NCBI GenBank assembly: GCA_025456145.1
Contig: JALOLD010000001.1
Span: 124,001 to 188,000 of the forward strand
Source of the DNA: Thermoanaerobaculales bacterium
Lineage (GTDB): Bacteria > Acidobacteriota > Thermoanaerobaculia > Thermoanaerobaculales > Sulfomarinibacteraceae
Length of the DNA stretch: 64,000 nt
Direction of reading: 5' to 3'
Part shown: positions 50,750 through 59,973 of the stretch, in pieces
How positions within the stretch are numbered: the stretch's first letter is position 1
Layout: each line of letters opens with the position of its first letter
Program-made: the position numbers and the translations under genes
The notes under the pieces: generated by a model
Told to the model about the DNA's origin: nothing
What the model saw: only the letters and a program-made list of their open reading frames with translations
Database searches by the model: none

Positions 50750-51253
50750 TCAACACCCCCCGACGAGCGTCTTCGCCTGCCGATCCTTGGTGACGCCGGG
50801 GAAGGGCAGCACCCGGTTGTGCATGACCGCGTACACGCCGCCGGACAGCAGGCGGGCGGCGAGCAGCGCTTCGGTGACGTTCTGCAGGGCGTCGGTGTCG
50901 CGGAACTCGTAGGGCCGCATGGCGCCGGTCAGGATGACCGGGGTGTCGAGCCCGGCGAGCTCCCGGTGGAGCACATCGCCGGTCTTGGCAAGCGTGTCGG
51001 TGCCGTGCAGCACGACCACCGCGTCCGAGCTGGGCAGCGCGTCGCGCACCGCCTTGAGGATGGCCTGCCGGTCCTCCTCGGTCATGTCCAGTGAGTCCTT
51101 GTGCATCACCGCCACGTGGCGGATGAACAGATCGGGCAGTCGCAGCGACCCCAGGATCACCTCGAGGACCGAGCGCGAGTTGGCCAGCGAGCCGTCGAAC
51201 TCGTTGTAGGTCTTGTCGATCGTGCCGCCGGTGGTGAGGATGGTCAGTCGCAT
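50750..51253 (-). CDS. Single-domain asparaginase-type protein
   Basis: 167 aa. It carries the N-terminal asparaginase fold only: the catalytic Thr in ILTTGGTIDKTY, a Ser/Asp substrate-side segment KDSLDMTEEDR, and the second-Thr motif VVLHGTDTLAKTG with LTGAMRPYEF. Classical asparaginases are about 330 aa with a second domain that completes the active site across the dimer; the short form is a known stand-alone family, so this is not evidently truncated. The last residues, VTKDRQAKTLVGGC, are not asparaginase-like beyond the domain end. Activity on asparagine or glutamine is plausible but unproven. Confidence 0.85.
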   Translation of the reverse strand: MRLTILTTGGTIDKTYNEFDGSLANSRSVLEVILGSLRLPDLFIRHVAVMHKDSLDMTEEDRQAILKAVRDALPSSDAVVVLHGTDTLAKTGDVLHRELAGLDTPVILTGAMRPYEFRDTDALQNVTEALLAARLLSGGVYAVMHNRVLPFPGVTKDRQAKTLVGGC

Positions 51254-51260
51254 GTCATCT

Positions 51261-51445
51261 CCCGCGTCCGCGTCCGCGTCTGTGCCCGCTTCCGAGCTCT
51301 GGCGAATCGGGAAGCGAATCTTATCCGGGTTTCGAGCACGTGGCAGCTTCCCGGCGCCACTTTTTCAGCGGTAGAGTCAAGAACGCGTCAACGCGATCGT
51401 TTCGGACGCGGACTCGGACGCGGACGCGGACTCGGACTCGGACGC
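51261..51445. repeat. Opposed hexamer arrays (GCGTCC versus GGACGC/GGACTC)
   Basis: The left array at 51262-51281 is three copies of GCGTCC just upstream of the asparaginase start. The right array at 51404-51445 is seven hexamers, GGACGC or GGACTC, ending 4 bp from the kdsD stop codon. They are inverted relative to each other. The sequence between (51283-51403) has no gene. Confidence 0.85.
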
Positions 51446-51449
51446 GGGT

Positions 51450-52406
51450 CTAGAAAAGCCCAACACCCCACAGATCGTGGATGTGAAGCACGCCGGCGAC
51501 CGCGCCGCTGCCGTCACAGACCAGGAGCGAGGTGATCCGCTTCTCCTCGAGCCGCTTGAGCGCCGCGGTGGCGAGCTCGTCGGCGGCGATGCAGACCCCA
51601 CCGGGGTGCATCACCTGCTCCGCCGTCCGGGCCAGCGGGTCGGCCTCCCGCTCCATGAGCCGGCGCAGGTCGCCGTCGGTGATCACTCCGAGCAGTGATC
51701 CCTCGAGATCGAGCACCACCGCGAGACCGAGCCCCTTGCGGCTCATCTCGTAGATCACGTCCTTCATCGCCGTATCGGCGCGAACCACCGGCATCTCGTC
51801 GCCGCTGTGCATGAGGTCTCCGACCTTCAGGAACTTCTTGCCCAGCTTGCCGCCCGGGTGGAAGCGGGCGAAGTCCTCCTCCTTGAAGCCCTTCTCGACC
51901 GCCACCGTGAGGGCCAGCGCATCGCCGAGGGCAAGGCTCGCGGTGGTCGAGGCGGTTGGAGCGAGGTTGAGCGGGCAGGCCTCGCTTCTCACTCCGAGGT
52001 CGAGGTGGACGTCCGCCGCCCTGGCCAGCGGCGAGCCCGGGTACGAGGTCATGGCGATGAGCGTGATGCCCTGCCGCTTGAGGATCTCGAGCAGCCTCAG
52101 GATTTCTTCGGTGGCGCCCGAGTTCGAGATCGCGACGACGAGGTCGCCGGTCGTGAGCATCCCGAGGTCGCCGTGGATCGCCTCGGCGGGGTGGAGAAAC
52201 AGCGCCGGCGTTCCGGTCGAGCTCATGGTCGCGGCGAGCTTGCGGCAGATGATCCCCGACTTGCCCATCCCGGTCCACACCACCCGGCCGGTGCAGCTGA
52301 CCACCATCGCCACCGCCCGCTCGAATTCGCCGCCGAGCCCTTCGACCAGCGCGCGGATGGCGTCCGCCTCGGTCGCCAGGACCTTGCGGGCGATCTCGAG
52401 GCTCAC
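51450..52406 (-). CDS. kdsD: Arabinose-5-phosphate isomerase (KdsD/KpsF/GutQ type)
   Basis: 318 aa from a GTG at 52406 that overlaps the kdsA stop (GTGA); the track start is inside kdsA. The SIS domain (about 35-165) has RVVWTGMGKSGIICRKLAATMSSTG, HPAEAIHGDLG and SNSGATEEI, the sugar-phosphate site. Two CBS motifs follow (about 200-318: DLMHSGDEMPVV, TDGDLRRLME, LLVCDGSGAVAGVLHIHDLW). It converts ribulose-5-phosphate to arabinose-5-phosphate, the substrate of KdsA, so the pair forms a consecutive pathway step in Kdo synthesis. A hexamer array follows its stop. Confidence 0.94.
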   Translation of the reverse strand: MSLEIARKVLATEADAIRALVEGLGGEFERAVAMVVSCTGRVVWTGMGKSGIICRKLAATMSSTGTPALFLHPAEAIHGDLGMLTTGDLVVAISNSGATEEILRLLEILKRQGITLIAMTSYPGSPLARAADVHLDLGVRSEACPLNLAPTASTTASLALGDALALTVAVEKGFKEEDFARFHPGGKLGKKFLKVGDLMHSGDEMPVVRADTAMKDVIYEMSRKGLGLAVVLDLEGSLLGVITDGDLRRLMEREADPLARTAEQVMHPGGVCIAADELATAALKRLEEKRITSLLVCDGSGAVAGVLHIHDLWGVGLF

Positions 52407-53236
52407 GGCCCGACCTCGGCGAGGGTCCGGGCGATGGCGGTCACCTGTGCGACGAGCCGCTCGAGCTCGGCCGGCTCGAGCTGGGTCGTCGCGTCCGACA
52501 GCGCCTCGGCGGGCCGCGGGTGGACCTCGACGAAGAAGCCGTCGACCCCGACCGCCGCGGCGGCCCGCGCCAGGTAGGGGTGGAACTCGCGCGCACCGCC
52601 CGTAGAGTGGCCGAGCCCGCCCGGCAGCTGGAGCGAGTGGGTCACGTCGAAGACCACCGGGGCGAAGCGCCGCATGACCGGAAGCGACCGCATGTCGACC
52701 ACCAGGTTGTGATAGCCGAAGCTCGCTCCCCGCTCGGTCAGGGTGACCCGCTGGTTGCCGGTCGAGCGGATCTTCTCGACCGCGTTCCTCATGTCCTCGG
52801 GCGCCATGAACTGACCCTTCTTGACGTTGACCGAGGCGCCGCTCGCGCCGCAGGCGAGGAGCAGGTCGGTCTGACGGCAGAGAAAGGCAGGGACCTGGAG
52901 GATGTCGGCGACCTCGGCGGCCGGGGCCGCCTGCTCGGGGTGGTGGACGTCGGTGAGCACCGCCAGCCCGGTCTCGGCCTTGACCGCCGCGAGCGCCTCC
53001 AGCCCCTGCTCGAGCCCCGGACCGCGGTAGCTCGCCACCGACGAGCGGTTGGCCTTGTCGAAGGAGGCCTTGAAGATCGCCTTGACCCCGTGCCGGTCGG
53101 CGATCCCCCGGACCACCCGCGCGACCTCGAGCGCGAGCTCGGCCGACTCGATGACGCAGGGGCCGGCGATCAGGAAGGGCAGCGATTCGTCGCCGACCCG
53201 GATGCCGGGGGCGATCTCGAAGGGGGTCCAGTCCAT
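52403..53236 (-). CDS. kdsA: 3-deoxy-8-phosphooctulonate (Kdo-8-P) synthase
   Basis: 277 aa. It condenses arabinose-5-phosphate with phosphoenolpyruvate to Kdo-8-phosphate for lipid A/LPS core. FKASFDKANRSS, SFGYHNLVVDMRSLP, FDVTHSLQLPGG and VEVHPRPAEALSD are all family signatures. Residue 27 is Cys in LIAGPCVIES, as in the metal-dependent Aquifex enzyme; the metal-independent E. coli type has Asn there. So this is probably the metal-dependent class. It overlaps kdsD by 4 bp and lies 246 bp downstream of pyrG. Confidence 0.96.
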   Translation of the reverse strand: MDWTPFEIAPGIRVGDESLPFLIAGPCVIESAELALEVARVVRGIADRHGVKAIFKASFDKANRSSVASYRGPGLEQGLEALAAVKAETGLAVLTDVHHPEQAAPAAEVADILQVPAFLCRQTDLLLACGASGASVNVKKGQFMAPEDMRNAVEKIRSTGNQRVTLTERGASFGYHNLVVDMRSLPVMRRFAPVVFDVTHSLQLPGGLGHSTGGAREFHPYLARAAAAVGVDGFFVEVHPRPAEALSDATTQLEPAELERLVAQVTAIARTLAEVGP

Positions 53237-53295
53237 AGCCGGTAGTGTAGCCGAACTCCCGATCAGGACCTTCCTCTGCCCTGGGCCGTACCCTG

Positions 53296-53342
53296 ATCCG
53301 CGTCCGCGTCCGAGTCCGCGTCCGAGTCCGGGTCGGTGTCCG
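53296..53342 (-). repeat. Hexamer array (GTCCGC/GTCCGA) upstream of kdsA
   Basis: About seven head-to-tail hexamers of the form TCCGCG/TCCGAG, decaying to GGGTCGGTGTCC at the right. It is the inverse of the array after kdsD, so kdsA-kdsD is bracketed by inverted copies. Nearby, GCCCGG (53425-53430) can pair with CCGGGC (53440-53445), a hairpin 38 bp beyond the pyrG stop without a T-run. The rest of the 53237-53482 gap shows no gene. Confidence 0.8.
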
Positions 53343-53482
53343 GCGCCGCTGCAACAATCAGAGTCCGTGGCAGGGGCAGGGCGAATGGCAGCGAACAGCG
53401 CCCCCGGGCCGCGCGGACCAGAAGGCCCGGTGTACCTAGCCGGGCGTGTTCATGAGCGGTCTGCCACCGCTGCCGTCGCGCC

Positions 53483-55231
<1,749 letters not shown>

Positions 55232-55978
55232 TCAGTCAGTGCCGGCGATCAGCCGGCGGACCCGTTCGAGATCCTCGGGCGTGTCGACCCCGTACGCCGG
55301 GTCGGGAGCGTCGAGGACCAGGATCTCCATACCGTTCTCGAGGGCACGCAGCTGCTCGAGCCCCTCGGCCCTCTCGAGGGGCGACGGCGCCCACCCGACG
55401 AATTGCTCGAGCGCATCCGTCCGGAAGCCGTAGATCCCAAGGTGCAGCCGCCACAGCCCGGCCGCCGCGCCGCCGTCGCGCGGATACGGGATCGCCGAGC
55501 GCGAGAAGTAGAGCGCGCGGCCGTCCGACCGACGCACCACCTTGACCGCGTTCGGGTCGCCCGCCCGTTCTTCGGCGAGCGGCCGGCACAGCGTCGCCAT
55601 CCCGACCTCCGGGCGCTCGCGAAGGCCGCGGACGAGGGTGTCGATGTTGGCGGCGCTGAGCATCGGCTCGTCGCCCTGGACGTTGACGACGATCTCCCAG
55701 TCACCTCGGTTCGCCAGGGCCGCGGCGATCCGGTCGGTGCCCGAGGGGTGCTCGCCGGTCATCGCCGCCTCGGCGCCCGCCGCCACCGCGGCGGCCGCCA
55801 CTCGCTCGTCGTCGGTGGCGACAAGGACGCGGTCGACGGTCGACGCCGCCCGGGCCCGACGCACGACGTGGGCGATCATCGGCGAGCCCCCCAGGTCGGC
55901 CAGGGCCTTGCCGGGAAACCGCGTCGAGCCCCAGCGCGCGGGGATCGCCGCGACGACGCCTCGGACATCGCCTGTCAT
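55232..55978 (-). CDS. kdsB: 3-deoxy-manno-octulosonate cytidylyltransferase (CMP-Kdo synthetase)
   Basis: 248 aa, full length. AAIPARWGSTRFPGKALADLGG is the nucleotide-binding start; VNVQGDEPML holds the metal-binding Asp, and LYFSRSAIPYPRDG and HLGIYGFR are family signatures. It activates Kdo with CTP for transfer to lipid A. First gene of the kdsB-pyrG-kdsA-kdsD group, behind the promoter at 55990-56018. The kdsC phosphatase and waaA transferase needed for the same pathway are not in the window. Confidence 0.95.
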   Translation of the reverse strand: MTGDVRGVVAAIPARWGSTRFPGKALADLGGSPMIAHVVRRARAASTVDRVLVATDDERVAAAAVAAGAEAAMTGEHPSGTDRIAAALANRGDWEIVVNVQGDEPMLSAANIDTLVRGLRERPEVGMATLCRPLAEERAGDPNAVKVVRRSDGRALYFSRSAIPYPRDGGAAAGLWRLHLGIYGFRTDALEQFVGWAPSPLERAEGLEQLRALENGMEILVLDAPDPAYGVDTPEDLERVRRLIAGTD

Positions 55979-55989
55979 CCTGTGGTGAG

Positions 55990-56018
55990 ATGCTATGGGT
56001 CGCGGGCGACCGAGTCAA
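55990..56018 (-). promoter_or_regulatory. Sigma70-type promoter of the kdsB operon
   Basis: On the minus strand: -35 TTGACT (56013-56018, 5 of 6), 17-bp spacer, -10 TAGCAT (55990-55995, 4 of 6). Transcription would start about 5 bp before the kdsB ATG, giving a very short leader. Confidence 0.6.
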
Positions 56019-56036
56019 GAGTCTGCCCCAGGGTTG

Positions 56037-56052
56037 AAACAATCGTTTGTTT
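56037..56052. promoter_or_regulatory. Inverted repeat in the kdsB/TetR divergent region
   Basis: AAACAA-TCGT-TTGTTT, a perfect 6-bp dyad with a 4-bp spacer, centred about 61 bp upstream of the presumed kdsB transcription start. It is a candidate binding site for the adjacent TetR-family protein or another regulator. Confidence 0.45.
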
Positions 56053-56146
56053 TGCACCCAACACACCGCAGCGACAGGGTTAAGAGACGGGATCTCGATC
56101 TACGGCGTAAGACCCGGCGATCTCATCAGTTGACCAGTCCGGCCGC

Positions 56147-56184
56147 TTGACGATTGGGGGCGGGGTTGATACAAACAGCTGTAT
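56147..56184 (+). promoter_or_regulatory. Promoter and operator-like palindrome at the TetR gene start
   Basis: TTGACG (56147-56152), 17 bp, TACAAA (56170-56175) is a fair promoter. The dyad ATACA-N6-TGTAT (56169-56184), containing ACAGCTGT, covers the -10 and reaches the ATG at 56183. TetR-family proteins commonly repress their own gene from such positions. Confidence 0.5.
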
Positions 56185-56854
56185 GAATCTCGACACCAGG
56201 GCCCGTCTCCTCGAGACCGCAACCACCCTCTTCGCCGAGCACGGCTACCGCGGCGCCTCGGTCCGTCGCATCTGCGATCTCGCCCGCGCTAACCCGGGCG
56301 CCGTCTCCTACCACTTCGGAGGCAAGCGGCAGCTCTACCGGACCGTGCTCCGACGGGCCGCCGCGGCGCTCGCCGACCTCGATGCCGCGGCCGGAGCGGC
56401 CGGGAGCGACACCCCGCCGATCCTCCTGACCGACGCGGTCGCCGGGATCCTCCGGAAGGTCGAGGCGAGACCCCGCGAGGTCCGCCTCCTCCTGCGCGAC
56501 CTCGCGGATGGCGGCGATGTCGCCGTCGAGGCCCTCGAGCCGGCGCTCCGCGAGGCCTTCGAGAGCCTCCGCCTGGCGATCGGCGAGGATGCGGCGCCGC
56601 GCGGCTCGGCGACCGGGCTCCCCCTCCTCCTCGACCTCGCCGCGCCGCTCTTCCTGGTCACCGCGGCGTGGCCGCTGCTCCAGCGCGCCCTCGACCTCGA
56701 GCCCGGGCAGCGTCGGTCGCTCCTCGACGCCGCCTGCCGGCGCACCCTCGCCGCTCACGGTCAGGAGGCTTTGCGCTGGCGGTTTCAGAGCGTGTTGTCG
56801 CCGATCGAGAAGACGACCCCGCGCTCGGCGAGCCGCTCGACGACGAAGTCGTAG
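56183..56854 (+). CDS. TetR-family transcriptional regulator (CerR/YbiH-like)
   Basis: 223 aa from the ATG at 56183; the track's ATG at 56147 lies in the -35. The N-terminal HTH is standard: TRARLLETATTLFAEHGYRGASVRRICDLARANPGAVSYHFGGKRQLYRTVL, with YHFGGKRQLY the usual end of helix 4. The C-terminal domain (about 60-200) is helical with the ligand pocket, and no Cys or metal motif. The CerR/YbiH-like placement is from the N-terminal wording and is not certain. It overlaps the last 70 bp of the saccharopine dehydrogenase gene on the opposite strand, tail to tail. Confidence 0.88.
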   Translation: MNLDTRARLLETATTLFAEHGYRGASVRRICDLARANPGAVSYHFGGKRQLYRTVLRRAAAALADLDAAAGAAGSDTPPILLTDAVAGILRKVEARPREVRLLLRDLADGGDVAVEALEPALREAFESLRLAIGEDAAPRGSATGLPLLLDLAAPLFLVTAAWPLLQRALDLEPGQRRSLLDAACRRTLAAHGQEALRWRFQSVLSPIEKTTPRSASRSTTKS

Positions 56855-57921
56855 AGCCCCGGGGCGCGTCCGAGCACCTCGGGAGGGACCAGGCCCGGCG
56901 CGCTGTAGAGACCGGCGGCGAGCGCGCGGACCGCGGCGGTGCAGGTGTAGCCGGTGGTCCTCGCCATCGAGGTGATGTTGGCCTCGCGATCCCAGGTGTC
57001 GAGAAGGTCCCAGGTCCGGCGGGTCGGCCGACCCCCGAGCGACCCCTCGACGACGATCCGCATAACCGTGCGGTCGCCCTCGCCGTCGGGAAGCTGCCAC
57101 ATCGGGAAGAGGAGCTTCGCGGTGAGGTCGATCGGACGGATTTTCGCGCCGCCGATCTCGACCTCCTCCTCGCTGAACAACCCGAGCTCGCGCAGCATCC
57201 GCAGCCGATCGGCGTGGCCCCGATAGCGCAGCGTCTTCTCCTTCATCTCGGGGATACCCTCGACCGCGAGCAGGGTCCGTAGCCCGTCGCTGTTGAAGGC
57301 CTCGACCGTGCCGATCCCGGGCAGATCGAGCAGCTCGACCTCGGACAGCGCCTCGCGGACGACGACCCTCCCCCCCTCGACCAGCCGCGCCGGTCTCGTG
57401 TACTCGGCGATGACGTCGATCGGCGAGAAGACCGCGGCGTACTCGAAGGGCCAGCGCCGGACCTCGGGCAGCCCGCCGACATAGCAGGCGAAGGTCGAGA
57501 GCTCGTCAAACACCGTCAGCGAGTGTCCGAGGGCGAGGTTGCTGAAGCCCGGAGCGACGCCGCAGTCCATCACCGCGGTGACCCCGCGCTCGAGCGCCAG
57601 CCCGTGCAGCGGCGACGGGTCCTGCTCGAAGAACGAGATGTCGACGATGTCGACCCCGGCCTCGATGACCGTCTGCAGCGTCGCGAAGCCCATCGGCCCG
57701 GGCACCGCGCCGATCGCGAGGTCGTGACCGGCGACCACGCGACGGACGGCCGCCGGGTCGCCCAGATCCTCGGTCCGGGTCTCGACGTTCGGCAGATCGG
57801 CGAGGGAGGCGAGCGATCCGGGGGCGCGATCGACGGCGGTGATCCGCCACCCCGCCTCGCCCGCGAGGTCCCTGACCATGGCCTGACCGACCCTTCCGCA
57901 TCCGAGCACGACGACCCTCAT
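56785..57921 (-). CDS. Saccharopine dehydrogenase-like oxidoreductase
   Basis: 378 aa from the ATG at 57921; the track's GTG two codons earlier is equally placed but less likely. The Rossmann start is MRVVVLGCGRVGQAMVRDLAG; AVMDCGVAPGFSNLALGHSL and YVGGLPEVRRWPFEYAAVFSPIDVIAEYTRPA are typical of the saccharopine dehydrogenase family. As the partner of the LKR-type enzyme at 8163 it would split saccharopine to glutamate and aminoadipate semialdehyde with NAD+. Other members make carboxyspermidine or act on lipids, so the substrate rests on the LKR link. Single gene behind the redox cluster. Confidence 0.85.
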   Translation of the reverse strand: MRVVVLGCGRVGQAMVRDLAGEAGWRITAVDRAPGSLASLADLPNVETRTEDLGDPAAVRRVVAGHDLAIGAVPGPMGFATLQTVIEAGVDIVDISFFEQDPSPLHGLALERGVTAVMDCGVAPGFSNLALGHSLTVFDELSTFACYVGGLPEVRRWPFEYAAVFSPIDVIAEYTRPARLVEGGRVVVREALSEVELLDLPGIGTVEAFNSDGLRTLLAVEGIPEMKEKTLRYRGHADRLRMLRELGLFSEEEVEIGGAKIRPIDLTAKLLFPMWQLPDGEGDRTVMRIVVEGSLGGRPTRRTWDLLDTWDREANITSMARTTGYTCTAAVRALAAGLYSAPGLVPPEVLGRAPGLYDFVVERLAERGVVFSIGDNTL

Positions 57922-57991
57922 CTCCACCCCCAGCCATCAACCGGCCCGAGCCGCGCTGGAGACGGTAGCAGATCCTCGATCGGGGCGCGTT

Positions 57992-58390
57992 TCAGGTCGG
58001 GGCGCCGGTCAGCCTGGTCAGGCACTCGACGAGGGCCTGCTGGTCGACCGGCTTGGCGAGCACGGCGTCCGGGCCGCGCTCGAGCCCGTGGCCCCGGAGG
58101 TAGGCGCGGCCGTTATCCTGGACGATGGAGTCGTTGCCGGTGAGGACCACCACCGGCACCGACGACCACCGCTCGTGCTGCCGGATGGTGACGAGGAGGT
58201 CGAGACCGGAGCGGCCGGGCATGATGACGTCGACGATGACGACGTCGGGCTCGAACTCGTCGAGGGCGGCGAGGGCGGAGGAGGAGCGGTTCGCCGAGGA
58301 GACCTGGTACCCGTGGTCCTCGAGGAGGAACCCGAGGTACTCGAGGATGTCGGGGTCGTCATCGACCACGAGGACCCGTGTCGCACCCAC
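57992..58390 (-). CDS. Single-domain response regulator (receiver only)
   Basis: 132 aa from a GTG at 58390, 3 bp after the histidine kinase stop. A complete receiver: DDD acid pocket near residue 11, phosphoacceptor Asp in VVIVDVIMPGRSG, the Thr in VVLTGND and the Lys in VLAKPVDQ. It has no DNA-binding or enzymatic output, so it must act by protein contact or as a phosphate sink or relay, in the manner of CheY or Spo0F. It is the last gene of the Fe-S/HK/receiver operon. The partner is presumably the kinase next door. Confidence 0.92.
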   Translation of the reverse strand: MGATRVLVVDDDPDILEYLGFLLEDHGYQVSSANRSSSALAALDEFEPDVVIVDVIMPGRSGLDLLVTIRQHERWSSVPVVVLTGNDSIVQDNGRAYLRGHGLERGPDAVLAKPVDQQALVECLTRLTGAPT

Positions 58391-58393
58391 CGA

Positions 58394-59971
58394 TCAGCTC
58401 TCGGTCCTCGGCGTCCCGGCGATCCGACCGTCGGGGGTCGTGCTCGGCCGCGCCGCCAGCGGGATCCGGACGGTGAAGCGGGTCCCCCGTCCGACCTCGG
58501 ACTCGACCTCGATGGTCCCACCGTGCTTGTCGACGATCTTGTTGGAGATGAAGAGGCCGAGCCCGGTGCCCTTGAGGCCCTTCGACGAGAAGAAGAGCGA
58601 GAAGATCTTCTCGCGGGTCTCCCGGTCCATCCCGACGCCGTCGTCGGCCACCTCGATGACCATCCAGGGCTCGGACCGCCGGGCCCTGACCTCGACCGTG
58701 TGGCCCGGCTTGTCGCCGTCCATCCGGCAGGCGTCGAGCGAGTTCTCGAGCAGGTTGATGAGCATCGCCCGGATCGCCTGCGGGTCGCCGTCGAAGCGGC
58801 CGATCTCCTCGGGCGCGTCGAACCGGATCTCGACCCCGATCTCCCTCGCCTTCTTCTCCACGCTCTCTCTCAGATCGCCGATCATCGCGGCGAGCGCGAT
58901 CGGCTCGACGGTCAGCTCGCGGTCCTTGGCGTAGTAGAGGATGTCGAGCACCATGGACCGTACCCGGTCCACGTTGCGTTGCACCATCTCCCAGCCCTTC
59001 TTGACCCGCTCCGGCTTGTCCCGCTCGAAGCCCGAGTTGACCATGTAGATGCCGCCGTCGAGCCCGGTCAGCAACCCCTTGATGCCGTGCGAGATCGAGC
59101 CGACGAGTAGCCCGATCGAGGTCAGCTGGTCCTGCAGCTGTCGGATCTGGGTGATGTCGACGCCCATCTCGATGACCGCCTCGACGATCCCCTCGGCGTT
59201 GCGCAGCGGAGCGGTGGTGACCAGGAGATTGAGCTCCTGGCCGTCCTTCGACAGCACCGACGCCTCGTAGTCGTGGGTCCGCCCGGTCTCGAAGGTGCTC
59301 ATCATCGGGCACGACAGACACTGCTCCTCGCGGTGCTTGTAGACCCGGAAGCACTCCTCGCCGATCCCGTCGCCGAAAACCTCGCGGAACCGGCGGTTGG
59401 CGTGCTGGATGACCCGGTCCGGACCCTGGACGGTGATGAAGCAGGGGACCTCCTCGAAGAGCTGGGCGAGCCGCTCCCGGCTCTGGTGGAGCTCCTCCTG
59501 GAGCTCCTTGACCTCGGCGATGTCGGTGTGCATCTCCATCACCGCGACGATCTCGCCTGAGGCGTCCCGAACCGGCGTCGTGTGCACCATCACCGGAACC
59601 TGGCGGCCGCCGGATGCGGTCAGCAGCTGCTCCGACGGGTGGTTCTGGCCGTCGCCGAAGGTCGCCTCGACCGGGCACTCGGGGCAGATCTCCTCGCGGT
59701 CCTTGTAGACCTTGAAGCAGTGCTGGCCGATCCGCTCGCCGAAGTCCTCGCGGAACCGCCGGTTGCCGGCGACGATCCGGAAGTCCCGGTCGTGGATCGA
59801 GAGGTAGCACGGCATCTCGTCCCAGTACCGCTGGTACATGAGCGAATCGGTGAGCTCGTGCGAGTTCACTTCGACGCCGTGCACCGCTCGTGCCGGGCGA
59901 GGGGCCCGACCGCCGGCCGCGCCGGGCGACGGCGCGGCCGGGTCGAGGCGGAGGGGCGATCCGTCGTCCAC
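58394..59971 (-). CDS. Soluble histidine kinase with two Cys-bearing PAS domains
   Basis: 525 aa from a GTG at 59971, two bases after the Fe-S protein's stop; a later in-frame GTG is also possible. There is no membrane helix. PAS 1 (about 40-170) and PAS 2 (about 170-300) each contain the same Cys pattern: HCFKVYKDREEICPECP and ECFRVYKHREEQCLSCP. The H box is SISHGIKGLLTGLDGG, followed by NLLENSLDA, DDGVGM and GTGLGLFISNKIVDKHGG. The three Cys per PAS may bind a metal or respond to redox state, in keeping with the Fe-S neighbour. It should phosphorylate the receiver proteins next to it. Confidence 0.88.
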   Translation of the reverse strand: MDDGSPLRLDPAAPSPGAAGGRAPRPARAVHGVEVNSHELTDSLMYQRYWDEMPCYLSIHDRDFRIVAGNRRFREDFGERIGQHCFKVYKDREEICPECPVEATFGDGQNHPSEQLLTASGGRQVPVMVHTTPVRDASGEIVAVMEMHTDIAEVKELQEELHQSRERLAQLFEEVPCFITVQGPDRVIQHANRRFREVFGDGIGEECFRVYKHREEQCLSCPMMSTFETGRTHDYEASVLSKDGQELNLLVTTAPLRNAEGIVEAVIEMGVDITQIRQLQDQLTSIGLLVGSISHGIKGLLTGLDGGIYMVNSGFERDKPERVKKGWEMVQRNVDRVRSMVLDILYYAKDRELTVEPIALAAMIGDLRESVEKKAREIGVEIRFDAPEEIGRFDGDPQAIRAMLINLLENSLDACRMDGDKPGHTVEVRARRSEPWMVIEVADDGVGMDRETREKIFSLFFSSKGLKGTGLGLFISNKIVDKHGGTIEVESEVGRGTRFTVRIPLAARPSTTPDGRIAGTPRTES

Positions 59972-59973
59972 GG

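Noticed and set aside
50750-51253. Asparaginase gene as a truncated pseudogene
   Set aside because: The 167-aa form ends at a domain boundary and matches a known single-domain family, with both Thr motifs intact.
51404-53342. kdsA-kdsD as a transposon bounded by terminal inverted repeats
   Set aside because: The arrays are simple hexamers of unequal length, and there is no transposase or target duplication. I kept only the bracketing itself as a finding.
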